Shown: positions 34,310 through 45,883 of the stretch, in pieces
Layout of the letters: each line of letters opens with the position of its first letter
Numbering within the stretch: the first letter of the stretch is position 1
Origin: Cryptomeria japonica
Lineage: Eukaryota; Streptophyta; Pinopsida; Cupressales; Cupressaceae
Direction of reading: 5' to 3'
Length of the DNA stretch: 60,000 nucleotides
Assembly: GCF_030272615.1 (NCBI RefSeq)
Contig: NC_081406.1
Coordinates: 482,827,900 to 482,887,899, forward strand
The notes under the pieces: model-generated
Told to the model about the DNA's origin: nothing
Seen by the model: only the letters and a program-made list of their open reading frames with translations
Database searches by the model: none
Program-made: the position numbers and the translations under genes

Positions 34310-35343
34310 GATCAGGAGGGGTAGTCACCCCTAACCTCCCTCTAGGATACTCAAAAGTATCTTTAGGCAAAGGCTTTGTGAAAATTTTTGCAATCTATTC
34401 CTTCATAGGCACATACTCCAATTTGACTTCCTTTTCATTTACGTTGTCCCTCAAAAAGTGAAACTTGACTGATATATGCTTAGTCGCAACACCAAATTCT
34501 TAGAAATGTTAATTTCACTTGAATTGTCATGGTAGATAGTAATAGGCTCATCATACACAACTATGATATCTTTCAACATCTACTTCATCCAAATTACCTG
34601 AGTACAATTCTTAGCAATAACAATATATTCTGCCTCTGAAGTAGATAAAGAAATAGAATTCTACTTTTTACTCAACCAAGAAACCAACCTTTTTCCCAAG
34701 AAAAATACACCACCACTAGTACTTTTCTAGTCATCAACATCTCCTACCCAATCAACATTAGTAAAAGAAATCAAAGTAAAATCATCACTTTAGGATACCA
34801 TAAACCAAAATCAACATTTCCTTTCAAGTATCTAAAGATTCTTTTAACAACTACAACATGAGATTCCTTAGGATCGGCTTGAAATCTAGCAACAAGACAA
34901 ACAACATTCATGAAACATGGTCTAGTCCAAGTCAAGTAAAGTAATCCACCAATCATAGATCTATATTTAGTCTAATTTTCTTTAGGGGAATCATCATCCT
35001 TAGTAAACTTACATTCGATCACCATAGGAGTTCCAATTGGCTTTGTATCATCTAGACCAAACTTCTTCAACAACTTTCTCACATACTTGGATTGAGATAT
35101 AAAGATCCCTTTATCTAACTAGGTGATTTTCAATCCCAAAAAGAATTTCATCTCTCCAATCATAGACATTTCAAATTCATTTTGCATTTCATTAGCAAAC
35201 TCTTTGCACAAACTATCATTTCCTCCAAAAATAATATCATCAACAAAAACTTCAACAATTAGAATGTTCTCATGATCAATTTTGAAATACAGATTACTTT
35301 CAACAATACCTTTATTGAATCCTAGCTTCAGCAGATACTTATC
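34310..35343 (-). pseudogene. RT end and RNase H of copia E'
   Basis: RT is readable from 35340 (KYLLKLGFNKGIVESNLYFKI, FVDDIIFGGNDSLCKEFANEM) to about 35119. It continues as MIGGLLYLTWTRPCFMNVVC (34956) and RNase H (about 34740-34380, ending FxKPLPKDTFEYP-like). It is cut at 35343 in the middle of the LDKYLLKLGF motif by the Tat-like element T1. Same family as E. Confidence 0.82.
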
Positions 35344-35345
35344 TT

Positions 35346-36556
35346 TGTGTGTGAAAAAGTGGAATAAGTATCTGTAAGCTAAAAGACACAACACGTCAAT
35401 TAAGTCATTACATGTATGGTTAGATAGATATATGCATGAATAATAAAAACCGTAACAAATTGACTAATTGCCTTCTAAAAGATGTCAGTATAAGATTGCT
35501 CTCAGATTTGTATAAGCAATACCAGTGACTAGACTACACCAAGACAAAGGATTTAATCTATATGAGCATGATATTAAGCTAACTAGTTGCAAGATAATGC
35601 TAGATGGATGAATAGTAAGCTATATGAATTCAAGCAATCATGGATTCAAGAATTCATGGATTCAAGCAATATGGATTCAAGAAATCATGGATTCAAGTAA
35701 TATGGATTCAAGAAATCATGAGTAAACTAAATATGCAAATAATCTTAAAAAGAAAGCACAAAATCTTCAATGACTCCAGAGCAAAAACTGTATAATAACA
35801 ATAAATCTCGAGGATGTTTTGAATGAGAGCTGAAGGCTAAATTTATAAAAATTCACAAAAGAGACCAAGAAAAAGCACAATTTAGGACTAATTGAAATAA
35901 TTGAGAAATTAGATTCAGTTAACCTTGAGATAGATTCCAATTATAGTTTAATTGAAATGCATTCGGATTATAAGTTCGAGTTGCATTGGTGATATAATTC
36001 AATTAATTCCATCCACTTGTGATAAAAATAGGTAATTCTTATTCAAGAAAAGAGTCTTTTCAATGCAACTGAACTTCTTTTTCTCAAAAGCTTTGAGTTC
36101 TAATTTTAGAGAATAATTAATAATTCAATTAATTGTTTTTCTGATTTCAAGTTAATCTCAATTTAGAAGAAAGAAATAATATCTCAAGTTTGATTTCTCT
36201 CAATTCAATTCTTTTATTTTATTTTCAATTTAACTCTTGCTTTGTGATTAATTCCTCTATTGTAATAAATTAATTCCTTTTTTTATGATTAAATGGTAAA
36301 TTTATTAATTAATTAAATATGCTAGGATATTTAATAAATTAAACAAGATAATTGATCAAAATGATATTCATGGAATGATTCAATTAATTAAATAAATATT
36401 TAATTAATATTGAGTAATTGATTTGCCATGTAATATTTGATGATTGAAGAATTAATAATGTGCTCAAGGTTGATTTAATTGCCTTTGGTTAGGACCCTGG
36501 TGATGTTGTCGAGATTAGGGGCCCATGGTTTAGGTGACCATTTTTAGGGTATTACA
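35346..36556 (-). repeat. 3' LTR of T1
   Basis: On the minus strand it begins TGTAATACCCTAAAAATGG after the polypurine tract; the other end is near 35346 in copia RT sequence. Its start resembles that of the solo LTR at 48392-49651 (shared CCTAAAAATGGTC). Length about 1.2 kb, very AT-rich. The outer border could shift by two bases because the expected copia sequence ends at 35343. Confidence 0.7.
35627..35725 (-). repeat. Short tandem repeat in the T1 LTR
   Basis: About five imperfect units of roughly 19 bp built on AATCATGGATTCAAG. Confidence 0.85.
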
Positions 36557-36572
36557 TTTGCCCCTCTTTGAA
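36557..36572 (-). promoter_or_regulatory. Polypurine tract of T1
   Basis: Minus strand TTCAAAGAGGGGCAAA directly before TGTAATACCC, the form seen in Tat-lineage elements. Confidence 0.8.
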
Positions 36573-37640
36573 TTAATGTGCGAGCAGTGCATTGGTTCAA
36601 AGAATAGTTGATGTCTAGGATATACCAGTTTTGAACTTGATTGATCACGAACTAGATGAAGAGCGAGGTTTTTAGCTTGATTTGAAGTGATGAAGCTGAA
36701 CAGAGTTGATTAAAGCTATATCGATCTCGAACTTGATTGAACTAGGGCCGATAGAGAGCAAAGGTACCGAAATTAAACTTGATTGATCAAGAAGTAGATC
36801 TTACTGCTCTAGAACTTGATTGAACTAGACACAGTGAGTGAAGATAAAATCAATCTTGAACTTGATAGATCAAGACATGATGAGAAAAGATAAATTGTCC
36901 AGCTTGATTTGATGTGATGAAACTGAACACCTGCTTAGATTAAGCGTGTGATCAAAGATACTCTTTAAACTTTTGATTGAGTTTAAACGAATAATTAGCT
37001 TGATGCAAAGTGATGAATCTGATTAACATTAAGAGATTGATTGAGATGAAGGCAAATATTAGCTTGATTTGAAGCGATGAATCTGATATGCCCCTAGCAA
37101 TTTATTCGATTAAGATGATCGAGAGATCTCAACTTTTTATGAAGCGATGAAGCTGAGATGCCCCTAGTGATAAGATTTTATTTAATTTTCTTTAATTGAA
37201 AATATTTTTGCTCAACTTTTGATGAAGATTTGAATATTTTCTTGACTTTAAAGATGTGAGGTCATAAGGTCATCAAGATGCCCCATCGGGAGCGAAATCA
37301 AAAAAGAGCTAGGTTACATGATTTTAGGCAATTGTTTAGCAATGATTTTTATTTGAGCATGAAAATGATTGAAAGGAATGTTTGAAGATTTGGTGATGAT
37401 TGATGAGAAATTATGCACAAAGTTGATTTGTAGAATAAAATTGAGATTTAGCGTTGATTCATGAGAAATTGAGCACAAATTTGAAGAAAAAATGAGCTTT
37501 TGATGAAAGCACTAAGTGGTCCAAATTTTGTGAAATTGACTAGAAAAATGATCTCGAATTTCAATTATGATCCCGAAAATGGAATCAGGAAGGGAAAATT
37601 AGCTAAGGGTACAATTTTCATGTCCATCGGAGCAAGTTGA
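36573..37640. other. Noncoding T1 region with two families of dispersed short repeats
   Basis: No reading frame. Five copies of a 26-bp unit starting AGCTTGATTTGAAG and ending GATGAAGCTGA lie at 36674-36699, 36901-36926, 36997-37022, 37061-37086 and about 37130-37156. About five copies of GAACTTGATTGATCAAG or close variants lie at 36629-36880. The block sits between the 3' LTR and the TATA box of the antisense gene. Confidence 0.7.
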
Positions 37641-37657
37641 AAATTTAGGGTTTTGGC

Positions 37658-37665
37658 TATATAAG
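37658..37665 (+). promoter_or_regulatory. TATA box of the antisense PMD gene in T1
   Basis: TATATAAG on the plus strand, 81 bp before an ATG. It points away from the LTR and opposite to the T1 pol direction. Confidence 0.55.
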
Positions 37666-37738
37666 GGGTGGAAGTGTCATTTTCAATTCATTTTAACCCT
37701 CCAAGTTTGAAAATTCAAAAAGCCTTCTGTGAAGAAAA

Positions 37739-37813
37739 ATGGTGGTTCCCACACATGAGCATCTATTCAAGCGCCAGAGATGACATAATCGACCTTGGAA
37801 CTATGAGCCAGTG
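37739..37813 (+). pseudogene. Probable first exon of the antisense PMD gene in T1
   Basis: ATG at 37739 opens 25 codons (MVVPTHEHLFKRQR, a TGA at codon 15, then HNRPWNYEPV) and ends at a good donor, GTG followed by GTAAGT (37814-37819). The phase is 0, the same as the acceptor at 56148, and the first residues of that exon (VRLPHDIF) continue it naturally. The TGA looks like a CGA decay product. Between donor and acceptor about 450 bp of intron remain once the nested elements at 37983-55863 are discounted. Expression is unproven. Confidence 0.5.
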
Positions 37814-37982
37814 GTAAGTGATCAATCTTAAGCCTCTTAATCATTTCATTTGAATTTTTTGTTGATTTTTTGAATTTGTAGGCATGTAAAAGTTGGGCTT
37901 TGTCAATTTTTCATGCAAGATAACAACCTATGTCATATGAAAAACTGCTTAAAATTGTTTTGTCATTTTAGTCCATTAGTTT

Positions 37983-38626
37983 TGTGGAATTTTCAGATGA
38001 TACCAAGGTGACTGGATCCGGATTCAGTACCGGTGTAGTTCTGATTGTCTTCTCAAAAACCCTCCTTCAATCTTCAAATGATGTCTGTGTGTATAGCTCT
38101 GCTTATTCTCACATATACCTTCACACAATCCTTTTTTGCATTTCTTCTATGGTCTTACAAATAAGATCTTACATTTATACCATAACCTAAGACCAATTTT
38201 AGTAGGTCGGCTCTACAAGATATTACAATAAAATTAATTTACATATCAATTAATACCCAATAAAATAATTGATTCAATATGTTGGCTTAATGCATTTACA
38301 ACAATAATAAATCATCTCCATAGCGTGCCATGCTGATCTAGAAAAGATAATCCTGTCAGTGTAACCTGGACCTATTTGCCAGTAACAATAAATATGCAAA
38401 TGCTAATGTACCAGTAAACAAAACTCCAAGACAAAGTGTCCACATGATGTCTTTGACATAACCAAGTGTTTTCCATATCATTCCAAGTGCTAGTGTACCA
38501 GATATCGGTGACTGTGCATGAGTCACTTGCTTGTCGGTGAATGTTACTGATTCTCGAAAGTGCCAGAGTTGATAAGTGTTTAGTAGGTGTTGACATCAAT
38601 GACAAAACCATACCAAAATACCAACA
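37983..38626 (-). repeat. Truncated 3' LTR of copia F joined to a pre-RT fragment
   Basis: 37983-38030 matches the pre-RT linker at 40684-40735 (GTGGAATTTTCAGATGATACC). From about 38085 the sequence is LTR (ATAGCTCTGCTT), ending ATACCAACA at 38626. The LTR terminal third with the G-run and TGAATC motif is absent. GATTCAGTACCGGT at the join occurs in both parents (LTR 55493; linker in variant form). Confidence 0.65.
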
Positions 38627-38642
38627 ATCTCACCCTTTGGCA
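38627..38642 (-). promoter_or_regulatory. Polypurine tract of copia F
   Basis: Minus strand TGCCAAAGGGTGAGAT abutting the LTR. A second tract, CTCCCCCTTTGACATC on the plus strand, is near 38830. Confidence 0.8.
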
Positions 38643-39004
38643 TTGATGGCAACACAAGATGGAAAAACCATCAAAGTGCCAAAACAGAAATGCCAAATAA
38701 CAAAAACCAACAATCTCCAAATAGAGATCATAACCAGAAATCAAAATACAGATACAGAGAATAATAATCTCTCCCAAACAACAATCTCTCCCCCTAGGAG
38801 CAACATGTGTTTTCCTTGTGTTTTTCCATACCAATCTCTCCCCCTTTGACATCAAATGCCAAAGTTATTTCCAAGTTAAGTTCATATACAAAATACCAAT
38901 CAATTTAGTATACCAACTACTCCCCCTGAGAAGTAGCTTCCCATCAAAGTCGAAATAAAAGATTTCTCCGTTAATTTTGTCAGTTGATGACAATCATCAA
39001 CTTC

Positions 39005-40800
39005 CTAAGTCTCTACCGGTGGGGGTATGACCCCAAGTTGATCTCTGAGATATTCAAAAGTGTCCTTAGGTAGAGGTTTAGTAAAGATATCTACTATCTG
39101 CTCTTTTGTATTCACATAAACTAGTTTTATTTCCTTTGCTTCAACATTTTCCCTTAGAAAATTTAGTTTGATAGAAACATGTTTGGTTTTAGAATGTAAT
39201 ACCGGATTCTTAGATATATCAATTACTGCAGTGTTATCACAATAGATAGTAATAGGTTCCTTGTATTTTACCTTTATGTCTTTCAGCATTTGCTTAAGCC
39301 ATAGTACCTATGTACAGTTAGTTGTTGCTGCAACATATTCTGATTCAGCTGTTGATAAAGATGTACAACTTTGTTTCTTACTTAACCAAGAAATTGGTCT
39401 GTTTCCAAGAAAGAATGCTCCACTGGTGGTGCTTTTTCTATCATCCACATCTCCTGCCCAATTTGTATCTATGTATGCACATAATTCAAAGTTTTCATCT
39501 TTGGGATACCATAATCCAAGATTTATAGTTCCTTGTAAGTACCGAAAAATCCTTTTTACTATTGATTCATGATTTTCTCTAGGATTACTCTGAAATCTTG
39601 AAACAATACATACTGCATTCATAATATCAGGCCTGGTTTGTGTCAAATACAGTAAATCTCCTATCATAGATTTGTATCTAGTTGGATTAATAGGTGTAGA
39701 TTCATCCCTTAGTGATAGTTTGTCATTTGTAGTCATAGGTGTGCTTATCGGTTTAGAGTTCTCCATCCCAAATTTCTTTAGTAACTCTTTTAAGTACTTG
39801 GATTGAATCAAGAATATACCTTTATCAGACTGTGAAATCTACAATCCTAAAAAGAATTTTATTTCTCCAATCATAGACATTTCAAATTCTTGCTTCATTT
39901 TAATAGAAAATTCTTTACATAATCCATCTTCTCCTCCAAATATTATATCATCAACAAATACTTCTATAACTAGGATGTCATCATAGTCACTTTATAATAT
40001 AGATTGTTGTCTGCATTACCTTTAGAAAAACCGATCTTCAAAAGAAACTTATCCAATCTTGCATACCAAGCTCTTGGAGCTTGCTTCAATCCATACAAAC
40101 TTTTTCTTAACCTGCAAACCATATCTTTGTTATCTATCAAAGAAAATCCATCAAGTTGTTCAATGTAAACTTCTTCTTCAAGATCTCCATTCAAAAATGC
40201 ACATTTAATATCCATTTGATATACTTTGTAGTTCTTATGTGCCAGAAAAGCCAAAAATAATCCGATTGCCTCAATTCTAGCTACTAGTGCAAAGGTTTCA
40301 TTGTAATCAATTCCTTCTTTCTAAGAATATCCCTTACACACTAGTCTTGCTTTATTTCTGATAACCTTACCATCTTCATTAATTTTGTTTCTGAATACCC
40401 ATTTGGTTCCAATTACATTTTTATCTTTAGGCTGAGGAACTAATGTCCAAATGTTATTCTTCTCAATTTGTTCTAATTCTTCTTCTATAGCATTAATCCA
40501 AAATTTATCTTCACATGCCTCATTAACTGATGATGGTTCAATTTGAGAAATAAGACATACCTCTTCATTTGCCAATCTTCCTCTTGTCATAACTCCTTTA
40601 AACTTGTTTCCAATTATCTGATCTTCAGAGTGATTTAGTCTTACATATCAGGGTGTCTTTATTTGTTGTTGTTCCTCAGTTACTGTGGAATTTTCAGATG
40701 ATACCGGGGTAACTGGATCTTCATTCTATACCGGTGGATTGAGAATAGGTTCATTTGTCAAAAAATTTGTTGCCGGTTCAGAGTCTATATACCTTGAAGT
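39005..40800 (-). pseudogene. Reverse transcriptase and RNase H of copia F
   Basis: RT: TWTLVPQPKDKNVIGTKWVF (about 40450), MDIKCAFLNGDLEEEVYIEQ (about 40200), SLYGLKQAPRAWYARLDKFL (about 40080). The active-site region FVDDIIFGG near 39950 is in another frame. Then MIGDLLYLTQTRPDIMNAVC (about 39665), CAYIDTNWAGDVDDRKSTTS (39475), STAESEYVAA (39345) and the C-terminal KEQIVDIFTKPLPKDTFEYL (39110). Stops or shifts near 40320, 39965, 39840 and 39300. Few lesions per length make it one of the better preserved pol genes and a candidate relative of the helper for the G and H family. Confidence 0.85.
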
Positions 40801-41325
40801 TCATCTGAATTGTTCACCAATCTTTACATTTGTACTTTCAACAATTTTCTGCAATCTTTTGTTAAAACATCTATATGCCTTGCTCTTAGATGAATAACCA
40901 AGAAATATCCTTCATCACTTCTAGGATCAACTTTGCCAATATACTCATCTCTTCTGATATAACATTTACTTCCAAAAATTATGAAATATTTAAGAGTAGG
41001 AGTAATACCAAACCATAGTTCATGTGGGGTCTTACCAGTTTCACCTTTGATGTGAACTTTGTTGAATGTATAGACCATTGTACTAACTGCCTCTCTCCAA
41101 TATAAATGTGGTAGGTTTGCTTCTGATAACATACTTCTTGCTGCATCCAAGATAGTTCTATTTTTCCTTTCAACAACTCCATTCTGATGTGGTGTCTAAG
41201 GTGCTAATAGTTGTCTTTTGATTCCATTTACTTCACAGAATGTATTAAATTCCTTAGATGTAAATTCTCCTCCTTGATCTAATCTTAAACATTTGATTTT
41301 CTTACCGGTTTCATTTTCTACCAGT
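40801..41325 (-). pseudogene. Integrase of copia F, core and C-terminal part
   Basis: ETGKKIKCLRLDQGGEFTSKEF (41315-41250; keeps the second catalytic Asp), TPHQNGVVERKN (about 41190; keeps the Glu), REAVSTMVYTFNKVHIK and FGSKCYIRRDEYIGKVDPRS. The N-terminal zinc finger and the first catalytic Asp are missing because G leader sequence replaces them. A stop precedes TPHQNG and a frameshift lies near 40910. Confidence 0.8.
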
Positions 41326-41371
41326 GTCAAGATCTTCTTGAAGTTGTTAGGCTTCTGAAAATAGAGGACCA

Positions 41372-41384
41372 AGCTTTGATACCA
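41372..41384 (-). promoter_or_regulatory. Primer binding site at the F/G junction LTR
   Basis: AGCTTTGATACCA, one change from the iMet end (compare AGCTCTGATACCA at 55097). Two bases from the LTR. Confidence 0.8.
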
Positions 41385-41386
41385 AT

Positions 41387-42136
41387 TGTTAGGATTCCCA
41401 CAAATACTGAGAGGGGGGGGTGAATCAGTATCTATCCAGTTATAATATTTTCTTGACTTAAAACATGTAAAGCATATAAATATTGTATACCGATAAACAA
41501 GAAATAATGCAGTAAGCAAAGATAACAACAACCACATGAGAAACACACCATAACACAGTAGTTTAATGAGGAAACCCGGTGTGGGAAAACCTCAGTGGGA
41601 TTTGTGACCCACAATATTCACTTACTGGCCAATAAGAGAATATTACTGCTACAAGAGGGGCCTGCACATGCAGGAAGGCCAAGTGTCTAGAGCTCACTAC
41701 TCAATTACAAAATGGAAAGTCTCACTAACTTACAAAATAGCATCTACTATGCCAGATCCAGTACAGGTTTATAGCTCTGCTTCATATATAAACCCTTAAC
41801 CTATAATTCGCATAATAGGTCTATCTTATTTTGCCTAATTACATTCCTTCATACTTACTTAATTGTTCTACAATGATCTCTTATATATATGAGTCATTTT
41901 ACAATTTTCCAAGTTGTCTTACAATGATTTTACAATAATAAACAAAATAAATTACAAACAAAATTCTTGTCAGCTTCTGTGCCGGTATGCTTCCTTTCAC
42001 TGTCGGTGCTGGTGTTCTGTGCGCTGGTGTAGAATTTGACTTTGCTGGTGCCGGTGTCATAGGATTGTAAGGTTACCATCAATGACAAAACCTTCAATCA
42101 CCTACAATATCTCATTGGAGTGTGCATTTGCCAACA
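41387..42136 (-). repeat. 3' LTR of G, also 5' LTR of the F chimera
   Basis: TGTTAGGATTCCC to TTGCCAACA. A primer site lies on the left and a polypurine tract on the right, so both element ends share it. Palindrome CCTGCACATGCAGG at 41661-41674. Near-identical to 55112-55863 except for a pair of short deletions near 41715 and 55440. Confidence 0.9.
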
Positions 42137-42151
42137 ATCTCCCCCTTTGGC
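42137..42151 (-). promoter_or_regulatory. Polypurine tract of element G
   Basis: Minus strand GCCAAAGGGGGAGAT abutting the LTR; a second tract lies near 42283. Confidence 0.88.
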
Positions 42152-42319
42152 ATTGATGGCAACACTCATGAGAAAAATTCAAAAGTGTATCCAAAAATTG
42201 AAGTTCAAAAATTGTTACCAAAAGTGTGTGCTCCCCTTGAGTAGATGATCCTTAAGTTATTTGATTTTTCTCATACCACTACTCCCCCTTTGGAATCAAT
42301 GACAAAGGTTGTCAAAGTG

Positions 42320-45300
42320 TCAATTGAGTGTGGTTTCCAGCTTCATCCTTGTAACCGGTTAGTTACAATCTGAAAAAGATCTGCCAAAACCAAATCCAAG
42401 CTCTCAGTGAACTTTTTGTGGTCTTTTATTGTGGCCTCTGTCCTCTAAACTATACCGATGAGGTATTGCATTTTCTCTACCAGTGTTTTATGTCCTTGAA
42501 CCAAGGCATTATATATTTCTTTCCTTAAGGTGGTGAGGTAGTCCAGTTGTGGACTTAGTCTCAATTTAAGATCCTTAGCCTTACCTTTTATTCTTTCCTT
42601 TTCTCTTTCCAGCTTAACTAGTTCTTCCTCAAAACTTGTTATCTTCTTCTCAAAAACTGATAATGAATCAGATGAGTTAATGAAATTGTCAACTAGTTGA
42701 TTTATTTCCTCTGGTATCTTGTTGATCTTCTTGTCTATATCAACTGTCAAAAATTTAGTCTTACAAGTATCTCTGTACAAAGTTTTGAATTCCCTTAATG
42801 TACTACATAATTCTGGTAGTAGTGTGTCAAACTACCTTGTACACTTTATTTCTTACTCAAAGAATTTGTGTTTTTCCTTCTCTAATCTCTCCTTGAATGC
42901 TTCCTCTTTTATTTATTCAATTGTCACAGTGTTTTCTATAATATACCTAGACAAAGTGTCAAGTTGACCCAAAGAATCTTTATTATCTACATTACATTTT
43001 GGAGCTATCATCTTTAGAATTGGAATTGTATCATCTATAGCCTTGTATGCTTGTGAGCTACAATCTGTTATTTTCTTTAAGGAGTCCAAAAGAACTTTTG
43101 TTACATTAGTTGATTTGAATCCTGCAGTTGAAGTGCCAACACTCTATATCCCGCAAGTGGGAGCAATATCCTTGCTTGTGGTGACCTCTGGTAGGTCAAT
43201 TTGTGTTTCCATTTCCTTAAGCAAAGGTTTGTCTTTCTCAGTTGATGTCGGTGGTACTGACTCTATGTGAACCTGTTGTTGTGATGGAGCCTGTTGCTTT
43301 GCTTGTTATTTTGTGTTACCATCTATTGTTTTACCTTCTTTGTTATTTGTTATCGGTGACTCACTAACCATATCTGTCTTTCCATTTTTGTCCTTGTCTG
43401 CCACAATGTTAACTTTTTGAGTATTAATGTCAACTATGTATAACACCTCAGAGTCTGGATTAGTGCCCTCTTGTGGTATCTCCATACTCTCATTAGCCAG
43501 TTGACTTTCAGTTGTAACTACCAGTGGAGTATTCAGAAGCGGTGGGGATAAGTTGTCTTTTATTTTTATGCTCGAAGGTCCACCAACCTTGCCTTTACCC
43601 TTATCCTTATCTTTCTGATATACTTTGATAGGTTTAGGATTTCTATACTCTTCTTGCTTTTCTTTCTCAACAAGGAATATGTCCCATGCATTAGCAGTTT
43701 CCTCTGCAGCCTCATTTACTCTACCAACCATAAGTGCGACATGTCGGTGTGCAGTTGAGAATACTGTCTGGTTAGCCTCTGAGATCATATCATCTATATC
43801 CTTTGGTGAGTTAACAGGATAAACAACAAGTAGTTTTTCAATTTTTATTTTCTTGTCAAGCTCTACAACAACTTTCCTTCTAGCTTCAAGTCTCTTAAAT
43901 AGTTCTAACGATACTTCATCTACAACTTGCATCAAAAATTTCTTATAGATATCCAAGTGTAGAATTACACTGTTTTCAACTTTCTCCTTGTCATCAACTG
44001 ACAATGTATCATATAATTTGTTGATGTTTTTCAGCTGTCCATCCTCTGTTATTTCATCTAGTAGTTTGTCAATTGGAGCAATATTTTGTTGAGTCTTTTT
44101 CTTTGGTGTTAACTTTTTCTTTGGAGTTATCTTCTTAGTTGGGGGCCTTACTGCCTATTGTTTTTGTCTAGTTCTTCTAGGTGAAGGTGTGGATACTGGT
44201 GAAGGTTCTCTTTTCCTCAAAACTCTTTTAAATGCAGTTGGCATGTCACTTTCTGAAGAAGTTTCTACCAGTGAAAGGTGAGTCTCTAGTTTTTGTGCTT
44301 GTAACTCATCTTTAGTGATACTGGTTTGTTTAAGTACATCTTCTTTGATAGCCTTTGCTTGCCTAGTTCCTCTTCTTATTGTTGCTTCTACCTTCTTTAC
44401 TCTTTTCTTTGATTGAATTTGATTCTCAATATTCTCAGCACTACCAAATATCTCTTCTTTTGGCTCCTTAGGTGCTTGCAGAAGGGCTTTTCCATATGTT
44501 TCAATTATGTGGTCATCAATCTCATAACCCATTTTAGTAACCCAAATGGTTCTTGGGACAATTACCTCCATCCAAATCTCATCCTTCTTAATAACAAAGC
44601 ATATGTCATCCTTATACTTATCTAAAATTGTTTGTGAAAGTTTGACTCTAGTATTCATCCGAGCCTTTAATGCCTGAAAGTACTCATTTATATTATTTTC
44701 TCTATTTTCACCCATGTTGTGTAGTAAATCAGACAGTTGTTTGCCTACCAGTATGTCAAAACCTAGATTTTTGTTGCCAATACCGAGAACCTGTTTTGTT
44801 ATGTTTAGCATTAAACAGACAAGTAGGTTACCAAATCTAAATGTCTCCTTTTAGTCTTTCTTGATTTTTCTAAGATTATCAATCAGTTCATCCTTCAACC
44901 ATTCACACACATCTATTTTGCACTATCCTTGATCATATCATAAGCACTCTTTATGCATAAACTAGAAACTGAATTTAAACTATTTGCATGTGTTGTTTTA
45001 TACCCTAAAATCATGCTAATGAATCTGACATTGATGTCGGTTACATCATTCACTCTTAAAGATCTTTTGTCAGATGTTGCTCATATCAGGTTAGTCACTA
45101 GGTCATTTGAGACCTTCTTTGTCTTATCAGGTCTGTTATCGGTGGGGGGTAACCCTATCACAGCCTTTACTACCTCTTTAGTTATTTTGTGAGCTGAATC
45201 CAGCCAGAAAAATTCACCATGAACCCTGCTTAAAACTATTCTTATAACATCCTTAGGGAATTTTGGAATACTGAGGATTTTAGTGAATCCTAGGGTTTCG

Positions 45301-45578
45301 ACTATTTTGTGTTCAGGTTTCACATTACCAGAATCATCACAAATTACAATCTTATACATGTTCATAATTTCCTCATTACCTAATTCCTCTATGTGACAAT
45401 GAATGTACATTCTAGGGTCTTCTGCAAAAACTACACCTTTGGGAATTTGAGAAAATGCACCAACATTATCATCCTTCTTAGCTATTTCAGGAACTAACTG
45501 AAATAGGAGCCTAGGGCATTTGATTACTTCGACTACACTAGGGTTTGTTATGAATTCGGGTACAGAAGAAGATGCCAT
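42320..45578 (-). pseudogene. ORF2 of element G
   Basis: The start ATG is 45578-45576 (MASSSVPEFI), matching the H copy. The N-terminal conserved domain reads 45578-45081 (PRMYIHCHIEELG, VIRIVLSRVHGEFFW, AVIGLPPTDNRPDKTKKVS). A frameshift follows; the next part is 44811-44155 (GNKNLGFDILVGKQLSDLL to a Ser/Pro and basic linker SPVSTPSPRRTRQKQ), then 44004-43306 (coiled coil, then linker) and 42780-42445 (C-terminal coiled coil). Similar to H over its whole length; TQTD of B and H reads TQID here. Function unknown; see the H entry. Confidence 0.78.
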
Positions 45579-45883
45579 GATTATAAATACCTTTCTCTGT
45601 CTTAGGAATGATTGATTGCTGAATTGCTTTGCTACTTTGCTTGAAATGTCTTTGCTCGGATATTTTCGCGCTCTTCAAAAGTTTGAATGCTTGGTGAAGT
45701 AGAATGGAGCCAAAAACACTGATTTATAATGTTAATTATGCCAACCACCACATTTAATGCTTGTTGATTAAGTAATCACTTAACTTATCTACCAGTATAG
45801 AAGTAATTTCAACTTCTCACCATCAACCGAGGGAATAATAGCATGTTTCACATTTGACTGCCAAACCCTAGAAGAAATTTTCT

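Larger units (their letters stand above)
37983..41386 (-). mobile_element. Copia F: pol-bearing remnant with chimeric ends
   Basis: Carries integrase core, RT and RNase H on the minus strand, a polypurine tract and part of a 3' LTR on the left. Gag and protease are missing. Its 5' side is the LTR, primer site and leader of element G, joined to integrase near 41325. Its left LTR is joined near 38030 to a copy of its own pre-RT linker. No TSD can be assigned. Confidence 0.75.

Noticed and set aside
35627-35725. Regular repeats as a possible CRISPR-like array
   Set aside because: Units are adjacent without spacers, lie in a plant LTR, and the context is eukaryotic.
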